A stretch of DNA of 64,000 nucleotides from Burkholderia sp. Ax-1724 (GTDB taxonomy: Bacteria; Pseudomonadota; Gammaproteobacteria; Burkholderiales; Burkholderiaceae): assembly GCF_011752995.1 (NCBI RefSeq), contig NZ_VWWL01000004.1, positions 1-64,000 of the forward strand, given 5' to 3'. The position numbers and the translations under genes were made by a program. This document shows positions 16,321-24,313 of the stretch, piece by piece. How positions within the stretch are numbered: position 1 is the stretch's first letter; every line of letters begins with the position of its first letter. A model generated the notes under the pieces. The model made no database searches. It was given only the letters and a program-made list of their open reading frames with translations, and was not told the DNA's origin.

Positions 16321-16734
16321 TTAGGCCGCTGCCGGTGGCTGCGCGTTCGGGTCCATGTACGCGAGTTCCCATATATGGCCGTCGAGGTCCTCGAAGCCGT
16401 GCCCGTACATGAAGCCGTGGTCCTGCGGCGCGCGCGGCGCGGTGCCGCCCGCGGCCAGCGCCTTCGCGACGAGCGCGTCCACTTCCGCGCGGCTCTCGCA
16501 CGACAGGCACACGAGCACCTCGGTGCCTGTCTTCGGATCGGCAAGCGGTTTGTGCGTGAAATCCTTGAACATGTTCTTGACGAGCAGCATCGCGAAGATG
16601 TTCTCGCCGAGAACCAGACACGCGGCCTGCTCATTGGAAAAGCGCGGTTCGAAGCTTAAGCCGAGCGCACTGAAAAATGCCTTCGAGCGTTCGAGGTCGT
16701 CGACCGCGAGATTGATGTAGATCTGCTTGTGCAT
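16321..16734 (-). CDS. VOC family protein in the ECF42 cluster
   Basis: 137 residues with VOC segments INLAVDDLERSKAFFSALGL and HGFEDLDGHIWELAYMDP. Closest in feel to PhnB/glyoxalase-like proteins often paired with YciI/DGPF proteins and ECF sigma factors. The metal ligands expected in glyoxalase I are only partly visible, so activity is unknown. Stop codon overlaps the sigma factor start region, so it is probably the upstream gene of the same transcript. Confidence 0.85.
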   Translation of the reverse strand: MHKQIYINLAVDDLERSKAFFSALGLSFEPRFSNEQAACLVLGENIFAMLLVKNMFKDFTHKPLADPKTGTEVLVCLSCESRAEVDALVAKALAAGGTAPRAPQDHGFMYGHGFEDLDGHIWELAYMDPNAQPPAAA

Positions 16735-16782
16735 GATGGCGTCCAGTCGGTAGTCGGAGAGGCTCGTGCGTTCAGCGGCGTT

Positions 16783-17196
16783 TCAGCGCCGCTGTGCTTC
16801 CAGTTTGCGGAAGTTGTCTATTTCCGGGCCCGGCTCGAAGTCGTCGAGTTCGAACAGTTGCCGCACTTCGATCTCGCCCTCGGCCTGCTCGCCGAACGGC
16901 GCGGGAAAACGCCGCGCCCACTCCATCGCTTCCTCGCGCGAGCGCGCCTGGATCAGCGTGTAGCCGGCGATCAGCTCCTTGGTTTCCGCAAACGGCCCGT
17001 CGACGACCGTGCGCTGGCCGCCGCTGTAGCGCACGCGCCAGCCTTTCGAACTCGGCTGCAAACCGGTTGCGTCGAGCAGCACGCCGGCCTGGGCCAGCTG
17101 TTCGTGGTACGCGCCCATCGCGGCGATCAGCGACGCCTCGGGCATCTCGCCCGCTTCGCTCGCGGCCGTGGCCTTGACCAGGATCATGAATCGCAT
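16783..17196 (-). CDS. YciI/DGPF family protein
   Basis: 137 residues with the DGPF signature VDGPFAETKELIAGYTLI near residue 70 and the family N-terminus MRFMILVKATAASE. YciI-like proteins adopt a ferredoxin-like dimer fold; the conserved His/Asp pair suggests an enzyme, but none has a settled role. In ECF42 clusters the DGPF proteins are the main regulated partners. First of two paralogues here, separated from the second by 185 bases. Confidence 0.87.
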   Translation of the reverse strand: MRFMILVKATAASEAGEMPEASLIAAMGAYHEQLAQAGVLLDATGLQPSSKGWRVRYSGGQRTVVDGPFAETKELIAGYTLIQARSREEAMEWARRFPAPFGEQAEGEIEVRQLFELDDFEPGPEIDNFRKLEAQRR

Positions 17197-17381
17197 CGTC
17201 GTTGCTCCATTTTTTATGAATGATTGATGTTCTGAGTCGGTCGCGATCCGGCGGCGGCCACACCAGGCCCCAAGCCCCAGGCCGTCCGGGTTCTCTCCTT
17301 ATTCACACGACGAGCCATGCGCGGCCCGATCGACATCCGCGACAGGGCCCCAGGGAAAGTACTTAAAAGATGCGCGTGCGG

Positions 17382-17735
17382 CTACTTGAAGCACGGCCCG
17401 AGCTGGCGGACCTCGACCGTGCACCACGCGGCGGCCGGGCAGGCCTCGGCGATCGCCAATGCCTCTTCGCGCGTCTCGCAGTCGAGCAGAAAGAAGCCGC
17501 CGATCATTTCCTTCGCCTCGGCGAACGGACCGTCGACGAGCTTCGGCTGGCCGTCGCGCACCTGCACGCGCACGGCATCGCTCTGCGACGTCAGCGATTC
17601 GGCCGCGAGCAGCTTGCCGCGCGCCTTCAGGCCCTCGGCGAACTGCACCATCTGGCCGTAGACTTCGCGGCCCGCGGCTTCGCCACGTTCGGCGCGTTGA
17701 TTCGGGGGTTCGACGATGAGGAGCATATAGGACAT
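17382..17735 (-). CDS. YciI/DGPF family protein, second copy
   Basis: 117 residues beginning MSYMLLIVEPPNQRAERG with KLVDGPFAEAKEMIGGFFLLD near residue 65, again the DGPF motif. Only modest identity to its neighbour, so the pair is an old duplication. Start ATG 17735 is chosen as the start of the fold; the upstream in-frame extension is low-quality. Presumably the promoter-proximal gene of the ECF42 cluster. Confidence 0.87.
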   Translation of the reverse strand: MSYMLLIVEPPNQRAERGEAAGREVYGQMVQFAEGLKARGKLLAAESLTSQSDAVRVQVRDGQPKLVDGPFAEAKEMIGGFFLLDCETREEALAIAEACPAAAWCTVEVRQLGPCFK

Positions 17736-18170
17736 GGCGTTTCCAGTTGTCGTCAGGGGGCGTCGGTGGTCGATGCCGAGCGCCGGCGCATACCACGCGC
17801 GCGGCGGCGGCAAACAGGCCAAACCAGTCTAGCAAGCGAGGATGACAGCGGCAAACGCGCGGCAGCGGGCGCGGGGTTGCCCGCTGCCGCGCGTTTGCGC
17901 CGAGCTTTTGGGGACACTCCTCCGTACACCCGTACGCCCGTACCCGCAGGCAGCCCATCGACAACCTGATGAGCAGCCCGCACAGCTCATGTGCACACGC
18001 GACACGCCGGCGCCGCTTTGAAGTATTCTCCGGGATCGCTCGAACCCGCGCTAAAACGGCTGCTTCACCATCCCGCCGCCAAACCGCATCACCGCGTGAC
18101 CGCGATTCGCGGCCTCGCCTCATGCACGGGCATCGCGACAAATCGAACAATCCGAGCCTCAGGGGACTTC
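17736..18170. other. Intergenic region between the DGPF gene and the lipoprotein gene
   Basis: 435 bases holding divergent promoters and one strong inverted repeat (listed separately at 17851-17898). Otherwise no gene, RNA or recognisable operator; a conserved ECF42 promoter would be expected just upstream of 17735 on the minus strand but I cannot identify it with confidence. Confidence 0.4.
17851..17898. repeat. Perfect 20-bp inverted repeat, 8-base loop
   Basis: Arms at 17851-17870 and 17879-17898 are exact reverse complements (GCAAACGCGCGGCAGC... type sequence), loop GCGGGGTT. There is no T tract after it on the minus strand; on the plus strand it is followed by GCCGAGCTTTTGG. It lies 116 bases upstream of the DGPF gene start and 270 bases before the lipoprotein. 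It could be a terminator for an unseen transcript, an operator or a REP-like element. Confidence 0.6.
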
Positions 18171-20132
18171 ATGCACCGACCGACCGTGCGCACCGGCATC
18201 GCAGCCGCCATCGCCTTTGTCTTTCTTCAACTCGGCGGTTGCGGCGGGGGCGGCGATGCCGGCTCGGGATCGTCGGGCACGCCGCCCGCGACCGCGACCT
18301 CGATAAGCGGCACCGTCGCGGCCGGCACTGCGCTCGTCGGCGCCAGCGTCACGCTGATCGACGCGGCCGGCAAGCAGGCCACCGCCACGACCGACACGCA
18401 GGGTGCGTACAGCATCGCGGTCAAGGGTATGACCTTGCCGTTTTTCATTATCGCCAGCGCACCGGGCGGCCTTGCCGCGCCGCTCGCATCCGTCGTCGCG
18501 CGGCTGCCGGCCGGCAGCGCGCCGGCCGTCGCCAACGTCACCACGCTGACCACCGCGCTCGCCGCGATGCTCACGAGTTCGGGCAACCCGCTCGATCTCG
18601 CCGCAAGCGGCGCTCTCGCGAAAGTCACGCTGCCGTCCGTGCAGATCGCCACGATCACACTCGACACGATCCTCGCGAACCTGCTCGCGCAGAACGGCAT
18701 CCAGATGGCCGGCTTCGATCCGGTCGGCACCGCGTTCACGCCGAATCACACGGGCGCCGATGCGGTGATCGATTCGGTCTCGGTCGTGACGAGCGCCAAC
18801 GGCGGCTCGTCGCTCGTGTCGAACGCGGCGCCGGGCACGGCCGTCGCGCTCGACAACAAGACCGCGCAGGGCACGGTGCTCGCCGCGTCGCCGGTAGCGG
18901 CGAACTATCTGGAGCCGCTCGCGGCGCTGCTTACCGCGTGTGCCGCGAGCGGCACGCTCAACGCGTCGTGCGCGCCCGCCATCGACGCCGCCTACAAGGA
19001 AAGCGGTTCGACCGATCTTGCGATCGCGCACGGCCTGACGGACGCGGTGCTGACCGGTGCGGTGTTCGGTTCGCCGAAGACGCTCGCCTTTTTCACGCGC
19101 AACGGCCAGCAGCTCGCGCTCGTGCAGTTGCCGCTCACGCTGGCGAGCGGCACGCCCGCCGTGCTCTACAGCATCGCGCAGCCACTCGCCACGCCGGTCG
19201 CGCTCGCGAACGGCGCGCAGCTCGGCTGGGATTTGATCGGCGATCAATCGTCGTTCGCGGTGGCGATCAAGTCGCAAATCGAGCGCCGCACGTTCCTCGA
19301 TACGCGCCTGAACGACGTGAACCGCTACGAATCCGGGCTCGACATTTCGATTCCGGCCACCGCGAATCCGAACGTCTATTCGGCGTCGGTCACGGGGCCG
19401 GGCCTTGCCGCGCCCGTGTGGCTGATGCCGCGCAGCGCGTCGGGCAGCGGCACGCTCGGTCTTGCCGATAGCACGCTGAGCGCGCCGCCCATTGCGCCCG
19501 CGACGACCGCGAGCAACACCTCGCTATACCGCTGGTCGTGGCAATCGCTCTCGTCGACGGCGAACTTCACGCCGCCCGCGTCGAGCGGCGATTATGCGGC
19601 GCAAGCGCTCGATGCGGGCAGCGTGCCGCTCTACTCGACCTACACCGTGACGTTCTACGACAAAAACGGCGCGCAGCTCGGGCAAGCGGCGGTCATCAAT
19701 CCGGGCAGTCCGCTTGGCGCGGCGGCCGGCGGCTCGGTCGCCTGGCCGTCGCTGGTGATGAACGGCGCGACGACACAGTTCCTCACGCCGGGCACGCAAC
19801 TCGCCGCCGCGCAGTACGCGCTGAGCGTAACGTGGTCGAGCCTCGTCAACGGGATCAATCCCGCGTATCCGGTCACGTCGGCGCAGATTCAGGCGACCGC
19901 GCAGACAACAGCGGGTCTGGAAGCCGTGGACGGTTTCTCGGTCGGCCAGCCGAACAACACGACAGTGGGGCAATATCAGACGACGGTCAGCGCGGGCGTG
20001 GATGCATCGGGCACACAGAGTTGCACGAACTGCCCGTTCCCGGCGCTGGCCACGGGCGGCTCGCGGCTCATCGATCTTGGCGGCGGACGGGACGGCATCG
20101 CGTTCCACGACGTTACGCAGTACAACGACTGA
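18171..20132 (+). CDS. Large putative lipoprotein with carboxypeptidase-like regulatory domain
   Basis: 653 residues starting at ATG 18171 (GGGGAC ribosome site). The signal peptide ends with a lipobox LGGC (Cys24), then a Gly/Ser-rich linker and an Ig-like segment resembling carboxypeptidase regulatory domains (SGTVAAGTALVGASVTLIDAAG, about 44-95), then a long Ala/Ser/Thr-rich region and a C-terminal CTNCP pair near residue 630. Anchored in the outer or inner membrane leaflet; possibly a surface adhesin or scaffold. No enzyme motif seen. A terminator follows 60 bases downstream. Confidence 0.75.
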   Translation: MHRPTVRTGIAAAIAFVFLQLGGCGGGGDAGSGSSGTPPATATSISGTVAAGTALVGASVTLIDAAGKQATATTDTQGAYSIAVKGMTLPFFIIASAPGGLAAPLASVVARLPAGSAPAVANVTTLTTALAAMLTSSGNPLDLAASGALAKVTLPSVQIATITLDTILANLLAQNGIQMAGFDPVGTAFTPNHTGADAVIDSVSVVTSANGGSSLVSNAAPGTAVALDNKTAQGTVLAASPVAANYLEPLAALLTACAASGTLNASCAPAIDAAYKESGSTDLAIAHGLTDAVLTGAVFGSPKTLAFFTRNGQQLALVQLPLTLASGTPAVLYSIAQPLATPVALANGAQLGWDLIGDQSSFAVAIKSQIERRTFLDTRLNDVNRYESGLDISIPATANPNVYSASVTGPGLAAPVWLMPRSASGSGTLGLADSTLSAPPIAPATTASNTSLYRWSWQSLSSTANFTPPASSGDYAAQALDAGSVPLYSTYTVTFYDKNGAQLGQAAVINPGSPLGAAAGGSVAWPSLVMNGATTQFLTPGTQLAAAQYALSVTWSSLVNGINPAYPVTSAQIQATAQTTAGLEAVDGFSVGQPNNTTVGQYQTTVSAGVDASGTQSCTNCPFPALATGGSRLIDLGGGRDGIAFHDVTQYND

Positions 20133-20190
20133 CGACCAGGGCTGGATGTGTCTCGTCTTGCGCGCGTTTTTGCCTCACGCGCGCCGAATA

Positions 20191-20226
20191 CGAAAAACGC
20201 CCCACGTTGGGGCGTTTTTCGTTTTT
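20191..20226 (+). terminator. Rho-independent terminator after the lipoprotein gene
   Basis: Perfect 14-bp stem CGAAAAACGCCCCA (20191-20204) with complement 20208-20221 and a 3-base loop, followed by TTTTTC. Sits 59 bases after the lipoprotein stop. As the A-rich left arm gives a T-rich arm on the minus strand, it may also end the convergent gene at 20259. Confidence 0.88.
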
Positions 20227-20258
20227 CGTATGCTGTGTGTCGGTGTGTTGCCGCTCGC

Positions 20259-20729
20259 TCAGACCGCTTCGGCGAGCGAATGCACCTGCGCGGACCGCAT
20301 CAGACGTTCAATCATTTTCGCTTCCGCGTTCGCGATTTCGCTCAGCGAGGCCGCCGACAACTGGCCGTCGAAAATCGCCAGCGCGGTACACAGGCGCGCG
20401 TAGTCGTCGTCTTCGAGCGACCAGCGGCCGCTTTCGCGCTCGCGCGCGTCGAGCCGCACCATCGCCGCATGCGCGCTTTCGATGTCGGCAAACGCGTCCT
20501 CGCCGAGACCAAGCCGCGCCAGTTCCTGCGATATCAGCAGATGCCGGCTCAGTGTCGTATGCGGGCCGCGCGCGCCATGGCCGCGGCGGAAAGCATCGAG
20601 CGCGGCATAAGCTTGCAGCAGCATCGTCTGCGTGACCGGTTCGTGGGCGGTGCGGCTATGGGTCAACGCGCGCAATAACGGGGACATGGCCGACCGGCCG
20701 TGCTTGCGAACTCGCGATTTACTGGACAT
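20259..20729 (-). CDS. Hypothetical helical protein
   Basis: 156 residues, start ATG 20729 or 20687. The N-terminus is basic; the rest is helical and acidic at the end (ARERESGRWSLEDDDYARLC). It seems a conserved soluble Burkholderiaceae protein that I cannot assign a function to. Located downstream, on the same strand, of the candidate non-coding RNA that ends at 20954, 225 bases away, but separated from it by a terminator. Confidence 0.7.
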   Translation of the reverse strand: MSSKSRVRKHGRSAMSPLLRALTHSRTAHEPVTQTMLLQAYAALDAFRRGHGARGPHTTLSRHLLISQELARLGLGEDAFADIESAHAAMVRLDARERESGRWSLEDDDYARLCTALAIFDGQLSAASLSEIANAEAKMIERLMRSAQVHSLAEAV

Positions 20730-20953
20730 ATCGATTCATCCTCCTTCTCACTGCTCCTGCGCGGCCCGATTCCGGCCCGCGCCGGCGGCAAACGCCGCTC
20801 TCTCTCATCCGACGCATCTGGCGCCCGTCAGTTCACCACGCAACGCACTATGCGTTGCTGCGTTGCCCGCCATTGCCTGACCGTAGCGCAGAATGCAATG
20901 CCCGCATATCGGTTCGAACCCGCCGGAAACAAGTCGAGCAATCCACGATGACG

Positions 20954-20983
20954 AAAAAAAACCCTGTTCCGCGAGGAACAGGG
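20954..20983 (-). terminator. Rho-independent terminator on the minus strand
   Basis: Textbook form on the minus strand: 9-bp stem CCCTGTTCC / GGAACAGGG (plus 20962-20970 and 20975-20983) with a 4-base loop, followed by eight Ts (plus A run 20954-20961). No annotated minus-strand gene ends just before it, which implies an untranslated or small-RNA transcript coming from the right. Confidence 0.85.
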
Positions 20984-21360
20984 CTGACAGGATGGAACCG
21001 TCGTACATGTGCGTGGAGCCTGCCGACTTCTAACCACCAAACCTGCAAAGCTGTTGCTACGTGTACTGCTACCGCGATGACTGCTGCGTCAAACATTGTT
21101 TGAAACATTCGCTTCAACCCGCTACTTTACGGCGACTGCAATTTCTACCGTATGCGCGGGTACTGCTACTGCATACAGCCGGCCCCTCGTTTTTAACTGC
21201 GCCTGGCCGCCCCCTGCTGATTCGCGCCTGTTTTTCTGGGTGGATTGCGCGGTGTGTTCACTGCCTCTACTGCGGTGCGTCTACTGCGTACTACCCATGC
21301 AACTGCTCACTGCGAACTGCCACTGCCCTGCTGCTCGCCGCGCTCGACTGCCACGGCGTA
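20954..21360 (-). ncRNA. Candidate non-coding RNA rich in GCAGU motifs
   Basis: Inferred from a strong minus-strand terminator with no coding gene before it and from at least 14 copies of GCAGT on the minus strand between about 21355 and 21061, where chance would give fewer than one. The 5' end is a guess; a possible promoter TTGCTT with TACACT lies near 21440-21465. An 89-codon open frame (20848-21117) runs through the terminator without a stop and so is unlikely to be the product. Motif repetition could mean repeated protein-binding sites or base-pairing seeds, but it could also be decayed coding repeats. Confidence 0.35.
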
Positions 21361-21794
21361 CGGCCATCAACGGTACGGTTCAAACACGACGCAGAGGAAG
21401 AGTGCGTCGATGGGCTCGGTGATTTGTCGCTCCATGGAAAACAGTGTAGGCGAGCACATACGGAAGCAATTGCGCGAAGCGAGGGGCATTGGCGGGTTAA
21501 TTTGCCGAATCGATGTAACAACGGGACTTTGGTCAGACGTAAGTGGAGGGAACGTGCGGGCATTTTTTCTTGTAGCGCTCGCGGTGATACGTTTGCGCCC
21601 GCCCGCAAACATCTTCTATCGCCGGAACGCACGCCTCGCGCGTGACGGCTCGTTCGAGCGCCGGATGTCCGCGTTGCATGACAAAGTGGCAAGGCCGGGA
21701 TGATCGCGTGGTAAAAAGACGCGGCCGGCGCGACAATTCTTATTCGCGCTCCGTGCGCCGAAACGCGCCCGAACGCGCCGAAAAAATTGCCGAT

Positions 21795-22280
21795 ATGTCC
21801 GCCCGATTCACAGCAGAACGATCCAGCCTGAGCCTGCGTCCCGCGCTCCCCGACGACGAAGCGTTTCTGCTCGCGCTACGCAAGGCCACGATGACCGAGC
21901 ATCTCGACCGAGCCGGCGAACCGACCGACGCCGACGCCCATCGCGCGCGCCTGCTGCATCGCTACGAGGTGGCGCAGGTGATCTGCATCGACGGCGCGCC
22001 TGCGGGTCTGCTCAAGGCGTATCGCAGCGACAACGGATGGTTCGTCGAACAATTGCAGATCGCGCCGGCGTTGCAAGGGCGCGGCATCGGCGGGCAGGTG
22101 CTGCGCATCGTGCTGCGCGCCGCCGAGGCCGATGCGCTGCCGGTCACATTGCACGTACTCAAGGGCAATCGCGCGAAACGGCTGTACGAGCGCCTCGGCT
22201 TCGAGACCGTCGGCGAGGATAAGACCCAGTTTCACATGCGCCTCGCACCGCGCGCCGCGGCGGAAAGCGAAGCAGAATGA
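21795..22280 (+). CDS. GNAT family N-acetyltransferase
   Basis: 161 residues with LSLRPALPDDEAFLLALRKA at the start, VEQLQIAPALQGRGIGGQVL (the acetyl-CoA Q/R-x-x-G-x-G loop) in the middle and HVLKGNRAKRLYERLGFETV near the end: a complete GNAT fold. Start ATG 21795; earlier in-frame residues are basic and not domain-like. Four bases or fewer separate its stop from a possible start of the next gene, so the two form an operon. Substrate unknown. Confidence 0.87.
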   Translation: MSARFTAERSSLSLRPALPDDEAFLLALRKATMTEHLDRAGEPTDADAHRARLLHRYEVAQVICIDGAPAGLLKAYRSDNGWFVEQLQIAPALQGRGIGGQVLRIVLRAAEADALPVTLHVLKGNRAKRLYERLGFETVGEDKTQFHMRLAPRAAAESEAE

Positions 22281-22304
22281 ATGTCGGATAAAGACAGGTA
22301 CAGC

Positions 22305-22667
22305 ATGAACACCGATACGATCTTTCGTGATTCGTCAGCCATCGAAAGCTGGCACGCACACATCTATTTCAACGCGGCAAGCCGCGACGCCGCGTGGACG
22401 TTACGCGAGCAGATCGCGGCACACTGGGGCGACAAACTACAGATCGGCCGCTTTCACGAACGGCCGGTCGGTCCGCATCCGATGTGGTCGTATCAGCTCG
22501 CGTTCACGCAGGCGCAGTTCGGCGACGTGGTCGGCTGGCTCACGCTCAATCACGGCGCGCTCGACGTGTTTCTGCATCCGAATACCGGCGATGCCTTGCG
22601 CGATCATCGTGATGCGGCGGTGTGGATTGGCCGGTCGTATCAACTGGTGTTGAAGGCGTTGATGTAG
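22305..22667 (+). CDS. DOPA 4,5-dioxygenase family protein
   Basis: 120 residues with the family's metal-site segments WHAHIYFNAA, RPVGPHPMWSYQLAF and LDVFLHPNTGDALRDH, each bringing His residues. This family includes fungal and plant DOPA extradiol dioxygenases and many bacterial homologues of unknown substrate. Start ATG 22305 is preferred for its AGG ribosome site; ATG 22281, immediately after the upstream stop, is an alternative. Cotranscribed with the upstream acetyltransferase. Confidence 0.85.
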   Translation: MNTDTIFRDSSAIESWHAHIYFNAASRDAAWTLREQIAAHWGDKLQIGRFHERPVGPHPMWSYQLAFTQAQFGDVVGWLTLNHGALDVFLHPNTGDALRDHRDAAVWIGRSYQLVLKALM

Positions 22668-22756
22668 GCGGGGCACTCGATATCGTTCGAGGAAGGCGGG
22701 CGACGCGTTATTGCGTCATGGTGTCATTGCGTTATCGTGCCCGCTTGCATGTTCGC

Positions 22757-23074
22757 TTACATGTTCGAATACGAGCTACACCAGCCACGCGACGCGACCT
22801 GCTTGTCGCCGAACAACGTGCAGCCGCCGTACGTATCCGACGCCTTGCCCTGGAATAGCGAACACGTCGCGCACGATTGCCCGGCCGCGAAGTTCGGGAA
22901 TTTCGCCTTATCGACTTTCGATGCGTCCTCGGTATAGCCGACCGCCTTCGCTTGCGGATCGGATTCGCTCAGCATATTGGCCGGGCTGGCCGCGAAAGCG
23001 GTGCGGGACAGTGCGAGCGCTGAACCCGCGCTGACGCTCAACAAAAGAAAATGACGGCGTGATGTTTTTTTCAT
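22757..23074 (-). CDS. High-potential iron-sulfur protein (HiPIP)
   Basis: 105 residues: a twin-arginine signal (KKTSRRHFLLLS...) and a mature part with four cysteines in the HiPIP pattern C-x2-C ... C ... C (SCATCSLFQG, GGCTLFG, RGWCSSY). It would carry a [4Fe-4S]3+/2+ cluster in the periplasm and shuttle electrons, for instance to a cytochrome oxidase. Start ATG 23074. Single gene, convergent with the DOPA dioxygenase-like gene. Confidence 0.93.
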   Translation of the reverse strand: MKKTSRRHFLLLSVSAGSALALSRTAFAASPANMLSESDPQAKAVGYTEDASKVDKAKFPNFAAGQSCATCSLFQGKASDTYGGCTLFGDKQVASRGWCSSYSNM

Positions 23075-23288
23075 TTCCGTATGGCTCTGAATGGGTTTCG
23101 GATGGGGACTCGTGTGGGGTAGCGCGGGACCATGTTCGACGCAATTGGCAGGTTCGCGGTCGATCGCGGCGAGCGTTGCGCGGTATGCGTTCGTTGAAGA
23201 AGGTAACGACAGACGAATATATATCACGCATGGAGCGAGGCCATGCGGTGGGTTGACTTGGACCCGCTGCTTTTATGGTCGGATCGGA

Positions 23289-24221
23289 TCAGGCCAGTCG
23301 TTCCGGGCGATATTCGCCGGACCACATCCAGCGTACTTCGGCAGGTGGCATGTCGAGTCGTAGGTGTGGCTTGAACCTGTCGCCAGCTCGTACCACCGCC
23401 TTGCCGACTATTCCGGCTTGCGTCCAGCTTTCCCATAGGCCTGTTTCAGGACACACCATGCCGGTGCGCAAATCCATCATGCCGTACTTCTGGCGCTTGG
23501 CGAGGTGGCGTTGTTCCAGTTCTTCGGGTGTCAGATAGTGACGGCTGATGCCGAGGTTACGTAAATCAACGGCCTTTCGTACTTTCGAAAGCTTCGCCTC
23601 TCCGCCACCCTGATCTCTCCATTCGCCCAGATAGCCGAGACCCACATACACATCAAAAAGCGAATCTGGCGGCATTGGAAGACGATAGTTGAACCCGAAG
23701 AAATTCTCGGGGTAAAACCTTGATGCATCGGCGACTTCGACTGGTACGAAAAAGTCTCCCTGTTCGATGCGTACACCGTCTATCGATTCGCCCCGGACCA
23801 GACGGTGCAGACCCAGGCTTTCGAAGCGTTCGTACGGGATGTTTGTGTGAATGTCATCGCTGATCTTGATCGAGAAAGAATCGATACCGGGTTTTCCATC
23901 GACCAGCTTGAGCTTGTTGTAGATGAAGTAAATCGACATCACACCTTCCTGGTAATACGCGTATTTAACCAGGTCTATCTGTTCCGACTGATATTGCGGT
24001 TTGCCAAGGTGCCGTGTTACGTCATCGAACGTGATTTGCCCTGCGATCCATTGCAGGCCGATTTCTGTGAAGCGCAACAGTTGTTCCTGCTCCCGAGCGG
24101 ACATGGGTTTGGGAATGTCCTGCAAGTCACTTCCCGTCGCTGAAGGCAGAATGGTCTGCGCTTGAAGAGTCGGGATGCTCATGAACAAAAACACAAGGAA
24201 CACTGCACTCATTTTCCGCAT
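23289..24221 (-). CDS. Exported immunity-like protein, downstream copy
   Basis: 310 residues with a Sec signal (MRKMSAVFLVFLFMSIPTLQAQ) and a mature domain paralogous to the next gene upstream. Shared landmarks are DIPKPMS, HRLVRGESIDGVR, PPDSLFDVYV and YLTPEELEQRHLAKRQKYGMM; the last 66 residues (from QKYGMM, with RTGMVCPETGLWES) are about 90 percent identical between copies while the earlier part is far more diverged. Start ATG 24221 lies inside a duplicated scrap of the toxin gene. Periplasmic immunity against the candidate toxin at 25140-26309 is inferred from order, orientation and duplication; I do not recognise the family. Confidence 0.7.
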   Translation of the reverse strand: MRKMSAVFLVFLFMSIPTLQAQTILPSATGSDLQDIPKPMSAREQEQLLRFTEIGLQWIAGQITFDDVTRHLGKPQYQSEQIDLVKYAYYQEGVMSIYFIYNKLKLVDGKPGIDSFSIKISDDIHTNIPYERFESLGLHRLVRGESIDGVRIEQGDFFVPVEVADASRFYPENFFGFNYRLPMPPDSLFDVYVGLGYLGEWRDQGGGEAKLSKVRKAVDLRNLGISRHYLTPEELEQRHLAKRQKYGMMDLRTGMVCPETGLWESWTQAGIVGKAVVRAGDRFKPHLRLDMPPAEVRWMWSGEYRPERLA

Positions 24222-24285
24222 GCGTGTAAAGCCCGTAATGGCCGGCTTGCATGAAATAGCAACCGGCCATATCTCCACAGTAAAA
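24127..24285 (-). pseudogene. Duplicated 3' fragment of the candidate toxin gene
   Basis: An open stretch of about 52 codons (FYCGDMAGCYFMQAGHYGLY, THAENECS, HEHPDSS) closely matches the last 52 residues of the toxin ending at 25140. It has no start or catalytic part. It overlaps the start of the downstream immunity-like gene in another frame in the same way that the intact toxin overlaps the upstream one, showing that the duplication unit was toxin tail plus immunity gene. Confidence 0.8.
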
Positions 24286-24313
24286 TTGGACACACCGCGA
24301 TTTATGGATCGGA

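Larger units (their letters stand above)
20730..21794. other. About 1.06 kb without a convincing protein gene
   Basis: Open frames here overlap one another on both strands, are Cys/Tyr/Leu-rich and show no domain, so I reject them. The stretch holds a minus-strand terminator (20954-20983), a strongly GCAGT-enriched zone (21061-21360, minus strand) and, at the right, promoter DNA for the acetyltransferase at 21795. A 22-codon minus-strand ORF (21367-21435, MERQITEPIDALFLCVVFEP...) is noted but has no ribosome site. Confidence 0.5.

Noticed and set aside
20848..21117. Minus-strand 89-codon open frame through the 20954 terminator, with adjacent Trp codons
   Set aside because: It would have to be translated across a strong terminator and has no domain. 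Two Trp codons recall trp leaders, but no trp gene lies downstream.
21061..21350. GCAGT words as a CRISPR or tandem-repeat array
   Set aside because: Spacing is irregular and units are only five bases, so not CRISPR and not a simple tandem repeat.
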